Of a DNA stretch of 39,070 nucleotides, positions 1 through 8,348 are shown one piece after another. Within the stretch, counting starts at the first letter, position 1; each line of letters starts with the position of its first letter. The stretch is taken from NCBI GenBank assembly GCA_903862885.1, contig CAIOZU010000057.1, forward strand, positions 1-39,070, in the 5' to 3' direction. The translations under genes were made by a program, and so were the position numbers. The notes under the pieces are model-generated. The model searched no databases. It was not told the DNA's origin and was given only the letters and a program-made list of their open reading frames with translations. Source of the stretch: an uncultured Pseudomonadota bacterium. Lineage in GTDB: Bacteria > Pseudomonadota > Gammaproteobacteria > Steroidobacterales > Steroidobacteraceae.

Positions 1-160
1 CGTACCTTTTTACTTCGGTGGTACGTCGCTGCTCATTATTGTGGTCGTGGTGATGGACTTCATTGCCCAGCTCAACGCCCACATGATGTCGCACCAGTAC
101 GAAGGATTAATCCGTAAAGCCAATCTGCGCGGCGCAAGCCGTTCAGGCGCGCTGCGTTAA
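1..160 (+). CDS. secY: SecY translocon subunit, C-terminal end (partial)
   Basis: The window opens inside this gene, in the frame starting at base 2, and 52 codons run to a TAA at 158-160. The protein end contains [17 protein letters not shown]-like sequence (FGGTSLLII, then [10 protein letters not shown]), which is the last transmembrane helix of SecY, followed by a basic cytoplasmic tail with [15 protein letters not shown]. This matches the E. coli SecY C terminus (MSSQYESALKKANLKG) from memory. SecY forms the protein-conducting channel of the inner membrane with SecE and SecG. Its position just before rpmJ is the standard end of the spc operon. The start lies outside the window. Confidence 0.95.
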   Translation, partial: VPFYFGGTSLLIIVVVVMDFIAQLNAHMMSHQYEGLIRKANLRGASRSGALR

Positions 161-195
161 GCAGTGCGCTTGCGCTCACACGAGGACCCCGTGTC

Positions 196-309
196 ATGAA
201 AGTCCGTCCGTCCGTTAAGAAGATCTGCAAGAACTGCAAGGTCGTGCGCCGTCGGGGAATTGTTTACATTATTTGCTCTGATGCGCGTCATAAGCAGCGT
301 CAGGGTTAA
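196..309 (+). CDS. rpmJ: 50S ribosomal protein L36
   Basis: This 37-residue gene begins with [19 protein letters not shown]. It has the zinc-ribbon ligands Cys11, Cys14, Cys27 and His32 (C-x2-C-x12-C-x4-H), so this is the zinc-binding type of L36. A GAGG motif at 182-185 lies 10 bases upstream of the ATG. It sits 35 bp after secY and before rpsM, the conserved spc-to-alpha operon junction. L36 is a small protein of the large subunit that binds 23S rRNA. Length and motif are typical, and the call is secure. Confidence 0.97.
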   Translation: MKVRPSVKKICKNCKVVRRRGIVYIICSDARHKQRQG

Positions 310-389
310 GACGATGATTTTTAAGAACTTTTATTTCTTATTGGAGCGATTGGCTGCGGCGTTTGCGCCCTGGTTGAGCGCTCAAAAGC

Positions 390-418
390 TTGAGATAAAA
401 GCCGTTTTCAGCTAAAGT
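390..418 (+). promoter_or_regulatory. candidate sigma-70 promoter for the alpha operon
   Basis: In the 145-bp gap between rpmJ and rpsM there is TTGAGA (390-395), a 17-bp spacer, and TAAAGT (413-418), a fair match to the TTGACA/TATAAT consensus. A 12-bp perfect palindrome (TTGAGCGCTCAA, 374-385) lies just upstream. A separate promoter before rpsM would let the S13-S11-S4-alpha-L17 group be expressed independently of the spc operon. The call rests on spacing and hexamers only. Confidence 0.4.
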
Positions 419-454
419 TACACACTTTTCCCAACGAATCCTTCAGGGCAGCAC

Positions 455-835
455 ATGGCGCGCATTGCCGGTATAAACATCCCGATGAACAAGCATATTG
501 TCATCGGATTGACTCACATCTTCGGTGTCGGCCGCACGCTGGCGAAGCAAGCGTGTGAGGTCGCGGGTGTGAACCCGCAAACGAAAACCAAAGATCTCAC
601 CGAGACAGAAGTCGCAGGGCTTCGCTCGTTCATTTCACGGGTCACCGTTGAAGGCGATCTGCGTCGCGAGAACGCGATGAACGTGAAACGCCTGATGGAT
701 ATGGGAAGTTATCGCGGTATTCGTCATCGCAAGGGTCTTCCCATGCGTGGACAGCGGACGCGCACCAATGCCCGTACCCGCAAAGGCCCCCGTAAGGGTG
801 CCGTTAAGCTCAATGCGCCTCCAGGTAAGTCCTGA
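455..835 (+). CDS. rpsM: 30S ribosomal protein S13
   Basis: The 126-residue protein starts [20 protein letters not shown] and ends in the S13 signature [20 protein letters not shown] plus a basic tail. S13 sits in the head of the small subunit, contacts the P-site tRNA and forms bridges to the large subunit. This is the first gene of the alpha operon, followed by rpsK after 26 bp. In E. coli the leader of this operon is the target of translational repression by S4. I could not identify a matching pseudoknot with confidence here. Only a weak CAGGGC ribosome binding site precedes the ATG. Confidence 0.98.
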   Translation: MARIAGINIPMNKHIVIGLTHIFGVGRTLAKQACEVAGVNPQTKTKDLTETEVAGLRSFISRVTVEGDLRRENAMNVKRLMDMGSYRGIRHRKGLPMRGQRTRTNARTRKGPRKGAVKLNAPPGKS

Positions 836-861
836 AGCATTTTCACTAGGGATATTTTCGA

Positions 862-1272
862 ATGGCTGAACAGAAACAGCAGGGCGGCGACAAAAAAGCC
901 CCGCGACCAAAGAAGGCACGGCGACAGGTCAGCGAAGGGCTGGCTCATGTCCACGCGTCCTTTAATAATACGATCATCACGATCACCGATCGCCAAGGCA
1001 ATGTGTTGTCGTGGGCAACGTCCGGTGGCTGTGGATTTCGCGGCTCGCGTAAGAGCACGCCGTTTGCAGCCCAAGTCGCCGCTGAGAAGGCAGGCGTTGC
1101 GGCGCAAGAATATGGATTGCGCAGCGTAGAAGTTCGCGTCAAGGGTCCAGGCCCTGGCCGTGAGTCTGCGGTGCGAGCACTGAACGCTTGTGGTCTTAAG
1201 ATCACGAGTATTGAGGACGTCACGCCGATCCCACACAACGGCTGCCGCCCGCCCAAAAAGCGTCGCGTCTGA
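862..1272 (+). CDS. rpsK: 30S ribosomal protein S11
   Basis: The 136-residue protein contains the S11 core: [20 protein letters not shown] (about residues 28-47), then [29 protein letters not shown] and the C-terminal [15 protein letters not shown]11 lies on the small-subunit platform and takes part in mRNA selection near the E site. It is about seven residues longer than the E. coli protein, owing to a Lys- and Gln-rich N terminus. It lies between rpsM and rpsD with short gaps, consistent with co-transcription. Confidence 0.98.
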   Translation: MAEQKQQGGDKKAPRPKKARRQVSEGLAHVHASFNNTIITITDRQGNVLSWATSGGCGFRGSRKSTPFAAQVAAEKAGVAAQEYGLRSVEVRVKGPGPGRESAVRALNACGLKITSIEDVTPIPHNGCRPPKKRRV

Positions 1273-1296
1273 CGTCGACTCGACTCAAGGAAAGTA

Positions 1297-1920
1297 ATGG
1301 CTAGGTATCTTGGACCCAAGTGTAAACTCTCGCGACGCGAGGGCACCGATCTCTTCTTAAAGAGTGGCGTAAAGCCGCTCGAGTCGAAGTGCAAGCTCGA
1401 CGTACCGCCCGGCGGCGTCAAAGGCGAGCGCAAACAACGACTGTCTGACTACGGTGTGCAGCTGCGCGAAAAGCAGAAGTTGCGTCGTATGTACGGTGTG
1501 TTGGAGCGTCAGTTCCGTAACTACTACAAGAAAGCGGCGGGCCGACCGGGTGCTACCGGCGAAAACTTGCTCAAGTATCTTGAGCGCCGGCTGGACAACG
1601 TCGTGTATCGGATGGGTTTTGCGTCAACTCGCGCGGAGGCTCGTCAGTTGGTGTCGCATAAGGGCATCTTCGTAAACAGCAAGCTCGTGAATGTCGCTTC
1701 ATACCAGTGCAGTGCGGGTGACGTTATTGAAGTTCGGGAACATGCCCGGACGCAAGGCCGTATTGCGGGTGCTCTCGCGATGGCTGCTCAGTCTGGATTT
1801 CCAGATTGGGTGAGCGTCGATGAGAAAAAGATGACGGGAACGCTGAAGTCAGTGCCGGATCGTGATGAGATCCTGCCAGACATCAACGAAAACCTGATCG
1901 TCGAGTTGTACTCGAAGTAA
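1297..1920 (+). CDS. rpsD: 30S ribosomal protein S4
   Basis: The 207-residue protein begins [20 protein letters not shown] and has the S4 N-terminal domain followed by an S4 RNA-binding domain around residues 97-160 ([20 protein letters not shown] and the [10 protein letters not shown] loop). S4 starts assembly of the 16S 5' domain and, in enterobacteria, represses translation of the alpha operon. The ATG is preceded by an AAGGAAAG ribosome binding site. Length matches the family, and the gene sits in the normal place before rpoA. Confidence 0.98.
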   Translation: MARYLGPKCKLSRREGTDLFLKSGVKPLESKCKLDVPPGGVKGERKQRLSDYGVQLREKQKLRRMYGVLERQFRNYYKKAAGRPGATGENLLKYLERRLDNVVYRMGFASTRAEARQLVSHKGIFVNSKLVNVASYQCSAGDVIEVREHARTQGRIAGALAMAAQSGFPDWVSVDEKKMTGTLKSVPDRDEILPDINENLIVELYSK

Positions 1921-1928
1921 TTTTTTTA

Positions 1929-1949
1929 GTGCCGGGCATCGTCCGGCAC
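1929..1949 (+). other. hairpin between rpsD and rpoA
   Basis: GTGCCGG (1929-1935) pairs perfectly with CCGGCAC (1943-1949) around a 7-base loop. It lies just after the rpsD stop and is preceded, not followed, by a T run (1921-1927), so it is not an intrinsic terminator for the plus strand. It lies 25 bases before the rpoA ATG and could affect mRNA processing or stability. Function is not established. Confidence 0.4.
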
Positions 1950-1974
1950 GCTCTCTCAGACTCAGGTGCCGCAC

Positions 1975-2976
1975 ATGCAGGGATCAGCCGCAGAATTTTT
2001 GAAGCCGCGCGTCGTCAAGGTAACCGATCAAGGTCCAAGACATGCGCGAGTAATCATCGAGCCATTCGAGCGTGGCTTTGGCCATACGCTGGGCAATGCC
2101 TTACGTCGGGTGCTGTTGTCGTCTCTTCCAGGCGCTGCCATCACCGAAGTGGAGATCGATGGCGTGCTGCACGAGTACACCTCGATCGAAGGTGTTCAGG
2201 AAGATGTCGTTGACATCATGCTGAACCTGAAATTAGTGGCCGTGCGCATGAATTCTCGTGAAGAGTCAGAAGTGCGGCTCGTCAAGAAGGGCCCAGGTCC
2301 TGTCTACGCGCGCGATATTCAGTGCGACCATGACATTGAAATCATGAATCCTGATTTGGTGATCGCTAACCTGACGAAGGCTGGTGAGCTCAACATGACC
2401 TTGAAGCTTGAGCGTGGTCGCGGTTACCGACCGGCTATTGCACGTGCGTTTGAGGAGCAAACCCGCCCGATCGGTCGTCTGCAGCTAGACGCGTCATTCG
2501 CGCCCGTGCGTCGCGTGAGCTACACCGTAGAGGCCGCTCGTGTGGAACAGCGCACCGACCTCGATAAGTTGATTATCGATATTGAGACCAACGGCACCAT
2601 CGATCCAGAAGAAGCCATTCGTCGGGCCGGTGGTATCTTGAAGGATCAACTGTCGGTGTTCGTTGATCTGCAAGGTCAGGAAGAAGGTTCTTCGAAGACC
2701 GTTGAAATGTCCTTTGATCCCATTCTGTTGCGACCGGTGGATGAGCTTGAGCTCACCGTGCGTAGCGCGAATTGCCTCAAGGCAGAAAATATTCACTACA
2801 TCGGTGACTTGGTTCAGCGCACCGAGGTGGAGCTGCTTCGTACGCCTAATCTGGGCAAGAAGTCGCTGACCGAAATTAAGGAAGTCCTCGAGACCCACAG
2901 TCTCTCGTTGGGCATGCGACTGGACGGTTGGCCACCAGCCACGTTACGTCGTGAAGATGAGTACAAGACGGCCTGA
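1975..2976 (+). CDS. rpoA: RNA polymerase alpha subunit
   Basis: This 333-residue protein provides the alpha dimer that nucleates RNA polymerase assembly. The N-terminal domain contains [20 protein letters not shown] and [20 protein letters not shown]. The C-terminal domain contains [20 protein letters not shown] and the helix-hairpin-helix [16 protein letters not shown], which binds UP elements and activators. An in-frame GTG at 1966 would add three residues. I chose the ATG at 1975 because E. coli RpoA also begins MQGS and because an AGG at 1964-1966 is well placed. It sits between rpsD and rplQ as expected. Confidence 0.98.
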   Translation: MQGSAAEFLKPRVVKVTDQGPRHARVIIEPFERGFGHTLGNALRRVLLSSLPGAAITEVEIDGVLHEYTSIEGVQEDVVDIMLNLKLVAVRMNSREESEVRLVKKGPGPVYARDIQCDHDIEIMNPDLVIANLTKAGELNMTLKLERGRGYRPAIARAFEEQTRPIGRLQLDASFAPVRRVSYTVEAARVEQRTDLDKLIIDIETNGTIDPEEAIRRAGGILKDQLSVFVDLQGQEEGSSKTVEMSFDPILLRPVDELELTVRSANCLKAENIHYIGDLVQRTEVELLRTPNLGKKSLTEIKEVLETHSLSLGMRLDGWPPATLRREDEYKTA

Positions 2977-3002
2977 TTATCAGGCTTTAAGCGGAAAAGA
3001 TT

Positions 3003-3488
3003 ATGCGTCATCAACATTCAGGTCGGCAGCTCTCACGCAATAGTTCACATCGGCAAGCGCTGATGCGGAATTTAGCGGCGGCGTTGCTGCGATACGAAAC
3101 CATTCGCACCACGGTGCCGAAAGCGAAAGAACTGCGCCGTGTGGTGGAGCCCATCATCACGCTAGGCAAAGTAGACAACATTGCGGCCCGTCGTCGCGCG
3201 TTTGCTAAGTTGCGTGATGAGGCGTTGGTTGAAAAATTATTTACTGACATCAGCGTGCGCTGTAAGGGTCGCGCGGGTGGCTATACACGCATCTTGAAGA
3301 TGGAGCCACGTCCGGGTGACTCGGCGCCCATGGCGCTGATGGAATTGGTTGATAAGCCAGTCGCAGGCGCGGCTGAGGCGGCTGCAGAGGCGAAGCCCGC
3401 CAAGCGTACGCCAAAGGCGAAGTCAGCGGCACCGGCGGGTGAGGCGGCGGTTAAGACGCCGCGCCGTAAGAAGGCCGTGGCGGCCTGA
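3003..3488 (+). CDS. rplQ: 50S ribosomal protein L17 with C-terminal extension
   Basis: The 161-residue protein starts [20 protein letters not shown], the L17 signature, and the conserved body ends near residue 120 ([10 protein letters not shown]). E. coli L17 has 127 residues. The remaining 40 or so residues here are almost entirely Ala, Lys, Pro, Glu and Arg ([24 protein letters not shown]), so a flexible basic tail has been added. L17 lies near the exit-tunnel side of the large subunit. This is the last gene of the alpha operon and is followed by a strong terminator. Confidence 0.97.
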   Translation: MRHQHSGRQLSRNSSHRQALMRNLAAALLRYETIRTTVPKAKELRRVVEPIITLGKVDNIAARRRAFAKLRDEALVEKLFTDISVRCKGRAGGYTRILKMEPRPGDSAPMALMELVDKPVAGAAEAAAEAKPAKRTPKAKSAAPAGEAAVKTPRRKKAVAA

Positions 3489-3549
3489 GCACAAGTTAGT
3501 CCGACGAATTTCGGTGATCCGTAAAAAGACGCCGAGTCGTCATAGTAGT

Positions 3550-3579
3550 AGGCCGGCTTAAAAACCCGGCCTTTTTTTT
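3550..3579 (+). terminator. intrinsic terminator of the alpha operon
   Basis: AGGCCGG (3550-3556) pairs with CCGGCCT (3566-3572) around a 9-base A-rich loop, directly followed by a run of eight T (3572-3579). It lies 61 bp after the rplQ stop. There is no matching T run on the other strand, so it terminates only the plus-strand operon and not pepQ. Confidence 0.9.
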
Positions 3580-3637
3580 AAGAGCCGGCCAACTGAAAGT
3601 GGGCCATGGTGTTGCCCGCGGTGTGTTCCGAATGGGC

Positions 3638-4957
3638 TTAGTTCAATGCGCTGAATCCCGCGCGTGATAGGTTGTCAGCACCCTCTTCGGTCGCCACCAC
3701 ATCATCCTCTATGCGAACGCCGCCGTAGGGCAGCAACGCCTCGATGCGCTCCCAATGGATCAATGAGCGGCGACCGTCCTGTTTAGCTCGTTCGAGCAGC
3801 ATGGGGATGAAGTAAATCCCTGGCTCAATGGTGACCACCATGCCCGGCAGTAACGTGCGGGTAAGGCGCAGATAGGGATGGTTTTTGGGCGGCGGTGTGA
3901 TCGTGCCTTGTTCGTCCTGTTGGTGGCCCCCAATGTCATGCACCTGCAAACCGAGCAGGTGACCAATGCCATGTGGAAAAAAGATACTGGTGAGATCGGT
4001 CTCTAGCGCCTGCTCCAGTGAGCAAAGAATGAGGCCATGGTCGATGAGTAGTTGGCCGATCTGTCGGTGTGCCTGCAGATGAATGTCAGGGTAATGCACG
4101 CCGGGTTGGACGGCGGCACACAGGCCCTGCTGTAACTGATCCATGCTATGAATCAGCTCCTGAAAGGGACCTGCAGCGGTGGCATAGGTGCGCGTGATGT
4201 CACTGGCATAGCCACGCACCTGAGCGCCCGCATCGATGAGTAGGGAACGGTAGGGGCTGGGGGCTACCCGCGCAAGATCCGTGTGGTGCAACACGGCACC
4301 TGACTCGTTGGCCGCGATGATATTGCTGTACGGGAGCTCGGCTTCAGTGAGACCGGTGGCGGCGAGATAGGCCAAGTGGATGGCGTATTCCGAGGCGCCG
4401 GTTGCCAAGGCGTCAGCGGCCGCGCGGTGGGCGCGCGCGCCTAAGGCCGCCGCCTCGCGCATACAGGCGAGTTCATAGGGCGTTTTGACGGCCCGCGCGT
4501 AGTGCAAACAGGCCATGGTCGCGACGGGGTTAATGGACTTAAAACCCCAGCGGTCACGTTCTTTGAAGCTGTCATCGCCGATGTACACGGTGTGTGCCGG
4601 CAGCTGTTTTTGCGCCTCTTGGGGGTGCCGGATGACGGTGACGTCAAAAGACGCCATCCATGGGGCGTTGGGCAAGACCGGCGGTTTGTGCCAGTAGTCT
4701 TTTGGCTGATGAAACAGCAGGGTAGGGCGTTTGCCGGGGCGATGCAGCACAAAGGAGCCTGGGGCATCGAGGATAGGCGCCCAATGCCTAAAATGGGGGT
4801 TGGCGACGAATGGGTCGGTGCGATCATCCAGAAACTGGGTTCTGAGCTGGCCGGCCCCGATGAGGAGCGCCTCACCCTCAGAAGCCGCCAACGCCCGGTC
4901 AGCCGTGCGGCTTAATACCGCCAAATGCTCGGGAAAAAGGCGATCTGCTGCATCCAT
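3638..4957 (-). CDS. pepQ: Xaa-Pro dipeptidase (M24 metallopeptidase)
   Basis: The 439-residue protein aligns along its whole length with E. coli PepQ (443 residues) from memory: N-terminal creatinase-like domain with FLDD and DYWH, linker YARAVKTPYELACMREA, then the pita-bread catalytic domain. The expected two-metal ligands are visible: Asp242 and Asp253 (LIDAGAQVRGYASDITRTY), His333 (HGIGHLLGLQVHD), Glu378 (TIEPGIYF) and Glu417 (GGVRIEDDV). PepQ cleaves dipeptides with C-terminal proline and, in some species, organophosphate esters. The start at 4957 has a GGAG ribosome binding site on the minus strand. It stands alone between the alpha operon and the small lipoprotein gene. Confidence 0.93.
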   Translation of the reverse strand: MDAADRLFPEHLAVLSRTADRALAASEGEALLIGAGQLRTQFLDDRTDPFVANPHFRHWAPILDAPGSFVLHRPGKRPTLLFHQPKDYWHKPPVLPNAPWMASFDVTVIRHPQEAQKQLPAHTVYIGDDSFKERDRWGFKSINPVATMACLHYARAVKTPYELACMREAAALGARAHRAAADALATGASEYAIHLAYLAATGLTEAELPYSNIIAANESGAVLHHTDLARVAPSPYRSLLIDAGAQVRGYASDITRTYATAAGPFQELIHSMDQLQQGLCAAVQPGVHYPDIHLQAHRQIGQLLIDHGLILCSLEQALETDLTSIFFPHGIGHLLGLQVHDIGGHQQDEQGTITPPPKNHPYLRLTRTLLPGMVVTIEPGIYFIPMLLERAKQDGRRSLIHWERIEALLPYGGVRIEDDVVATEEGADNLSRAGFSALN

Positions 4958-5066
4958 GGGAGTCTCCGCCGGGCCTTTGGCCGCGTCTTGAGGGGAAAAT
5001 CAGTGTAAACGGCTCTCCGTCACACTGCCATCGCTAACAATTGCGCGCATTCTGGATAAAAGTCTG

Positions 5067-5072
5067 TACAAT
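5067..5072 (+). promoter_or_regulatory. candidate -10 box for the small lipoprotein gene
   Basis: TACAAT at 5067-5072 is a good -10 hexamer 88 bp before the next ATG. No good -35 element is at the normal distance; TTGCGC at 5041-5046 would need a 20-bp spacer. This assignment is weak. Confidence 0.3.
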
Positions 5073-5160
5073 CTTTCTCCGTGCACCGGAATGGGCTTTC
5101 TGCAGAGAGAGGCAAGCCGGCCGCATTCTCTTTTCACACCTGAATTTGGGGTATCGACCG

Positions 5161-5304
5161 ATGAACCTGAAAATCGCTTTTGGCGCAGCTGCTTTGGCGC
5201 TAGCGCTCGTCGCTTGCGGTGGTAAGAAGGAAGAAGCTGCTGCTCCTGCAGTGGCTGCTGCTCCTGCTGATGCCGCTGCTCCTGCTGCTGCTCCGAAGCA
5301 GTAA
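5161..5304 (+). CDS. small Ala/Pro-rich lipoprotein, 47 residues
   Basis: MNLKIAFGAAALALALVACG is a short signal peptide with lipobox LVAC, so Cys19 should be lipidated after cleavage by signal peptidase II. The mature part is only 29 residues: GGKKEE followed by Ala/Pro-rich sequence ending APKQ. The residue after the lipid Cys is Gly, so sorting to the outer membrane by Lol is likely. A GGGG motif precedes the ATG at 5161. An in-frame TTG at 5041 is rejected because it would cover the candidate promoter. I recognise no family: it lacks the CGxKGP motif of LptM and does not resemble entericidins or Lpp. Tandem 3' hairpins follow. It is probably abundant and structural, but this is inference. 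Confidence 0.8.
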   Translation: MNLKIAFGAAALALALVACGGKKEEAAAPAVAAAPADAAAPAAAPKQ

Positions 5305-5329
5305 TCTAAACGCGTAAGCGTTTCGATTA
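5302..5329 (+). other. perfect hairpin with GTAA tetraloop overlapping a stop codon
   Basis: TAATC (5302-5306) pairs with GATTA (5325-5329), and AAACGC (5308-5313) with GCGTTT (5318-5323), separated by one T/C mismatch. The loop GTAA is a GNRA tetraloop. The stem begins with the TAA stop codon of the small lipoprotein gene. It has no T run of its own and precedes a separate terminator by one base. Confidence 0.6.
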
Positions 5330-5330
5330 G

Positions 5331-5381
5331 AAAACCGGTCGGACCTCCAACGTCTGTTGGTAGGGCCGGTCGGTTTTTTTT
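5331..5381 (+). terminator. strong intrinsic terminator after the small lipoprotein gene
   Basis: The 5' arm (5331-5351) and 3' arm (5356-5377) can pair through about 20 positions, from AAAA/TTTT at the base to CCAAC/GTTGG next to a GTCT loop, with one bulge, one mismatch and two wobbles. Eight or more T (5374-5381) follow. On the minus strand the stem ends in four T, so it may also end uvrA transcription. Confidence 0.85.
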
Positions 5382-5404
5382 GTCTGAAAAATGTCGATAG
5401 AGAT

Positions 5405-8281
5405 TTAAGGCCTGCGTTTTTTGCGCGTCGGTAGGGCGGCTGTGCGAGGCGCCTTCGCTTTTTTAAGCAGCGGCGCCAGATATAGACCCGTATAAGACGA
5501 GTCCAATTCGGCGATCTGTTCGGGTGTGCCCACACCTAAGAGCATGCCGCCGCCATCGCCGCCTTCAGGACCCAGATCAACGACCCAGTCTGCGGTTTTG
5601 ATGACATCCAAATTGTGTTCAATCACGATGATGGTATTGCCTTCATCACGCAGTCGACGCAAGACCAACAACAGCTGCGCAATATCGTGAAAGTGCAAGC
5701 CGGTGGTGGGCTCGTCCAGAATATATAAAGTGCGGCCGGTGGCGCGCTTGGAAAGTTCCTTAGCGAGCTTCACACGCTGCGCTTCACCACCAGAGAGTGT
5801 GGTGGCATTTTGGCCGAGCCTGACATAGGACAGGCCCACATCCAGCAGCGTTTTTAATTTACTGAAGACGACTGGCACCGCGTGGAAAAAAACCGCTGCA
5901 TCCTCGATCGTCATATCGAGGACTTCGTGGATGGTTTTTCCTTTGAAGCGAATCTCTAAAGTCTCGCGGTTATAGCGCTTACCTTTGCAGATATCGCAGG
6001 GCACATAGACGTCTGGGAGGAAGTGCATTTCGACTCGAATGACACCGTCGCCCTCGCACGCCTCGCAGCGACCCCCTTTGACATTAAAACTGAATCGGCC
6101 AGGCTCGTAGCCTCGCGCGCGTGACTCCGGAGCCGCTGAAAAAAGTTCGCGGATCGGCGTAAAGAGACCGGTGTAGGTCGCGGGATTTGAGCGGGGCGTG
6201 CGACCGATCGGGCTTTGATCAATATCGATGACCCGGTCGATGTGGTGTAAACCTTCAATTTTTTCACAGGGAGCGGCATCACCCCCCGCATCATTCAATG
6301 CCTGAGCGACGCGCCGATACAGGGTGTCATTGATGAGCGTGGATTTCCCAGAGCCCGACACGCCGGTGACGCAGGTGAATAGACCGATTGGAAAATCGAC
6401 GCTCACCTTTTTCAGGTTATTGCCGGTCGCATGAATGACCCGCAGTTGACGCTTAGGATCATTGGCTGCTCGCTTGAGGGGGACTTCAATACGGGTACGC
6501 TGTGATAGGTATTGACCGGTCACGGATTCCGCACACGCTTCGATATCGGCGACGCTGCCTTGCGCCACAATGCGACCGCCATGGACCCCGGCGCCTGGGC
6601 CGATGTCGACGACGTAGTCCGCTTGTCTTATGGCATCCTCATCGTGTTCAACGACGATGACCGTATTGCCTAAATTACGTAAGCGGATCAGTGTGTCCAA
6701 AAGACGCTGATTGTCGCGCTGATGCAGCCCAATGGAGGGCTCATCAAGAATATACATGACTCCGACGAGACCTGAACCGACTTGGCTTGCTAAGCGGATG
6801 CGCTGTGATTCGCCCCCTGAGAGGGTTTCTGCGCTGCGATCAAGCGTTAGGTATTCGAGGCCCACGTTATTCAGAAAACCTAGGCGATCACGTATCTCCT
6901 TAATGATTTTGATGGCCACCGTTCCGCGCCAGCCGGGGAGTGACAGCGTGTCAAAAAAGGTGACTGCTTTGCCGACCGATAGTCCGGTGATCTCAGCGAT
7001 ATTGCGGTTCGCCACAAACACATGTCGAGCCGCGGTGTTGAGGCGTGTGCCGCCACAGGATGGGCAGGGTTTGCTGCCTAGGTATTTCGCGAGTTCCTCA
7101 CGCACCAACATGGAATCGGTTTCTCGATACCGACGTTCGAGGTTGGGTAGGATGCCTTCAAAAGCGTGGCGCTTTCTTGACACATCGCCGCGCCCATCAA
7201 AATAGCGGAACTCAATGGTCTGTTCGCCGCTGCCGTTGAGTAGCACTTGTTGGATGGTCGGTGGTAGTTCTTTCCAGGCGGCTTCGACGTCAAACTTATA
7301 ATGTCTGCCGAGTGATTGAATCAGAGTGAAATAGTAAGCGTTGCGACGATCCCATCCGCGGATCGCACCGCTGGCAAGCGATAAATGGGGTTGACTGACC
7401 ACTCGCACGGGGTCAAAGAACTGTTTAACACCTAAGCCATCGCATGTGTCACACGCACCGGCTGGGTTATTAAATGAGAAGAGTCTCGGCTCCAGCTCAG
7501 AGAGCGACCAACCACACACATTGCAGGCAAACTTGTCAGAAAATACCAGTCCTGGGCGTTTGGCTTCATCAAGGTACGCGATAGAAGCAATACCGCCGCC
7601 AAGCTTGAGTGCCGTTTCAAACGACTCGGCCAATCGTTGGGCGATATCCGCGCGTACCTTGAAGCGATCGATGACGGCTTCGATGGTGTGTTTTTTGCGA
7701 AGATCAAGGGTGGGCGGTTCATCGAGCTCAACGACTCGGCCATCGATGCGTGCGCGCACGAAGCCTTTGCTCTTGAGTTCTTCCAAGATCTGGGTGTGCT
7801 CACCCTTGCGCTCTTTGATGACCGGTGACAGCAGCAGCAACGCCGTGCCTTCGGGTAGTTCGAGGACTTGGTCGACCATCTGACTCACGGTCTGCGCTTC
7901 GAGCTCAAGTCCGTGCTCTGGGCAGCGGGGGGTGCCGGCGCGTGCGTATAGCAGTCTTAGGTAATCATAGATCTCGGTGACCGTTGCGACCGTGGAGCGT
8001 GGGTTGTGCGAGGTGGATTTTTGTTCGATGGAGATGGCGGGCGAGAGACCTTCGATGGTGTCGACGTCTGGTTTTTCCATCATTGATAGAAACTGGCGCG
8101 CGTAGGCGGAGAGCGACTCCACGTAGCGACGCTGGCCTTCGGCATAGATGGTGTCAAAGGCCAGCGATGATTTGCCGGAGCCGGACAGTCCGGTGAAGAC
8201 GATCAAGCGGTCGCGGGGTAAATCGAGGTCGATACCCTTGAGGTTATGGGTGCGTGCCCCGCGGATAATAATCTGTTGCAT
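5405..8281 (-). CDS. uvrA: UvrABC excision nuclease subunit A
   Basis: The 958-residue protein is a double ABC ATPase that finds DNA lesions and loads UvrB. It begins [20 protein letters not shown]. The first Walker A is GLSGSGKSS (residues 31-39), and a second GVSGSGKST occurs near 637. ABC signatures [12 protein letters not shown] and [15 protein letters not shown] and both LDEP Walker B motifs are present. Zinc-binding pairs CNVC/CDTC and CEAC/CDIC are intact. E. coli UvrA has 940 residues. The gene diverges from an MFS transporter gene and ssb. In E. coli a LexA box lies between uvrA and ssb; I see no CTGT-N8-ACAG box in the 67-bp gap here. Confidence 0.98.
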   Translation of the reverse strand: MQQIIIRGARTHNLKGIDLDLPRDRLIVFTGLSGSGKSSLAFDTIYAEGQRRYVESLSAYARQFLSMMEKPDVDTIEGLSPAISIEQKSTSHNPRSTVATVTEIYDYLRLLYARAGTPRCPEHGLELEAQTVSQMVDQVLELPEGTALLLLSPVIKERKGEHTQILEELKSKGFVRARIDGRVVELDEPPTLDLRKKHTIEAVIDRFKVRADIAQRLAESFETALKLGGGIASIAYLDEAKRPGLVFSDKFACNVCGWSLSELEPRLFSFNNPAGACDTCDGLGVKQFFDPVRVVSQPHLSLASGAIRGWDRRNAYYFTLIQSLGRHYKFDVEAAWKELPPTIQQVLLNGSGEQTIEFRYFDGRGDVSRKRHAFEGILPNLERRYRETDSMLVREELAKYLGSKPCPSCGGTRLNTAARHVFVANRNIAEITGLSVGKAVTFFDTLSLPGWRGTVAIKIIKEIRDRLGFLNNVGLEYLTLDRSAETLSGGESQRIRLASQVGSGLVGVMYILDEPSIGLHQRDNQRLLDTLIRLRNLGNTVIVVEHDEDAIRQADYVVDIGPGAGVHGGRIVAQGSVADIEACAESVTGQYLSQRTRIEVPLKRAANDPKRQLRVIHATGNNLKKVSVDFPIGLFTCVTGVSGSGKSTLINDTLYRRVAQALNDAGGDAAPCEKIEGLHHIDRVIDIDQSPIGRTPRSNPATYTGLFTPIRELFSAAPESRARGYEPGRFSFNVKGGRCEACEGDGVIRVEMHFLPDVYVPCDICKGKRYNRETLEIRFKGKTIHEVLDMTIEDAAVFFHAVPVVFSKLKTLLDVGLSYVRLGQNATTLSGGEAQRVKLAKELSKRATGRTLYILDEPTTGLHFHDIAQLLLVLRRLRDEGNTIIVIEHNLDVIKTADWVVDLGPEGGDGGGMLLGVGTPEQIAELDSSYTGLYLAPLLKKAKAPRTAALPTRKKRRP

Positions 8282-8348
8282 GTGAGTCCGAGAATTGCGG
8301 GCGAATTCGCTAGAATACTGCGCTATTCATGGCAGGTGTAAGACTCGC

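Noticed and set aside
314-415. 33-codon open frame (MIFKNFYFLLERLAAAF...) in the rpmJ-rpsM gap
   Set aside because: No good ribosome binding site, and its end overlaps the candidate promoter; no known small protein at this place.
724-1236. Long minus-strand open frame opposite rpsM and rpsK
   Set aside because: Arises from the codon bias of the highly conserved ribosomal genes on the plus strand; no recognisable motif.
1921-1949. T run plus hairpin as a terminator after rpsD
   Set aside because: The T run precedes the stem on the plus strand, so it does not have terminator polarity for the operon.
7446-7883. Plus-strand open frame opposite uvrA
   Set aside because: The minus strand encodes conserved UvrA throughout; the product is low-complexity Ser/Arg.
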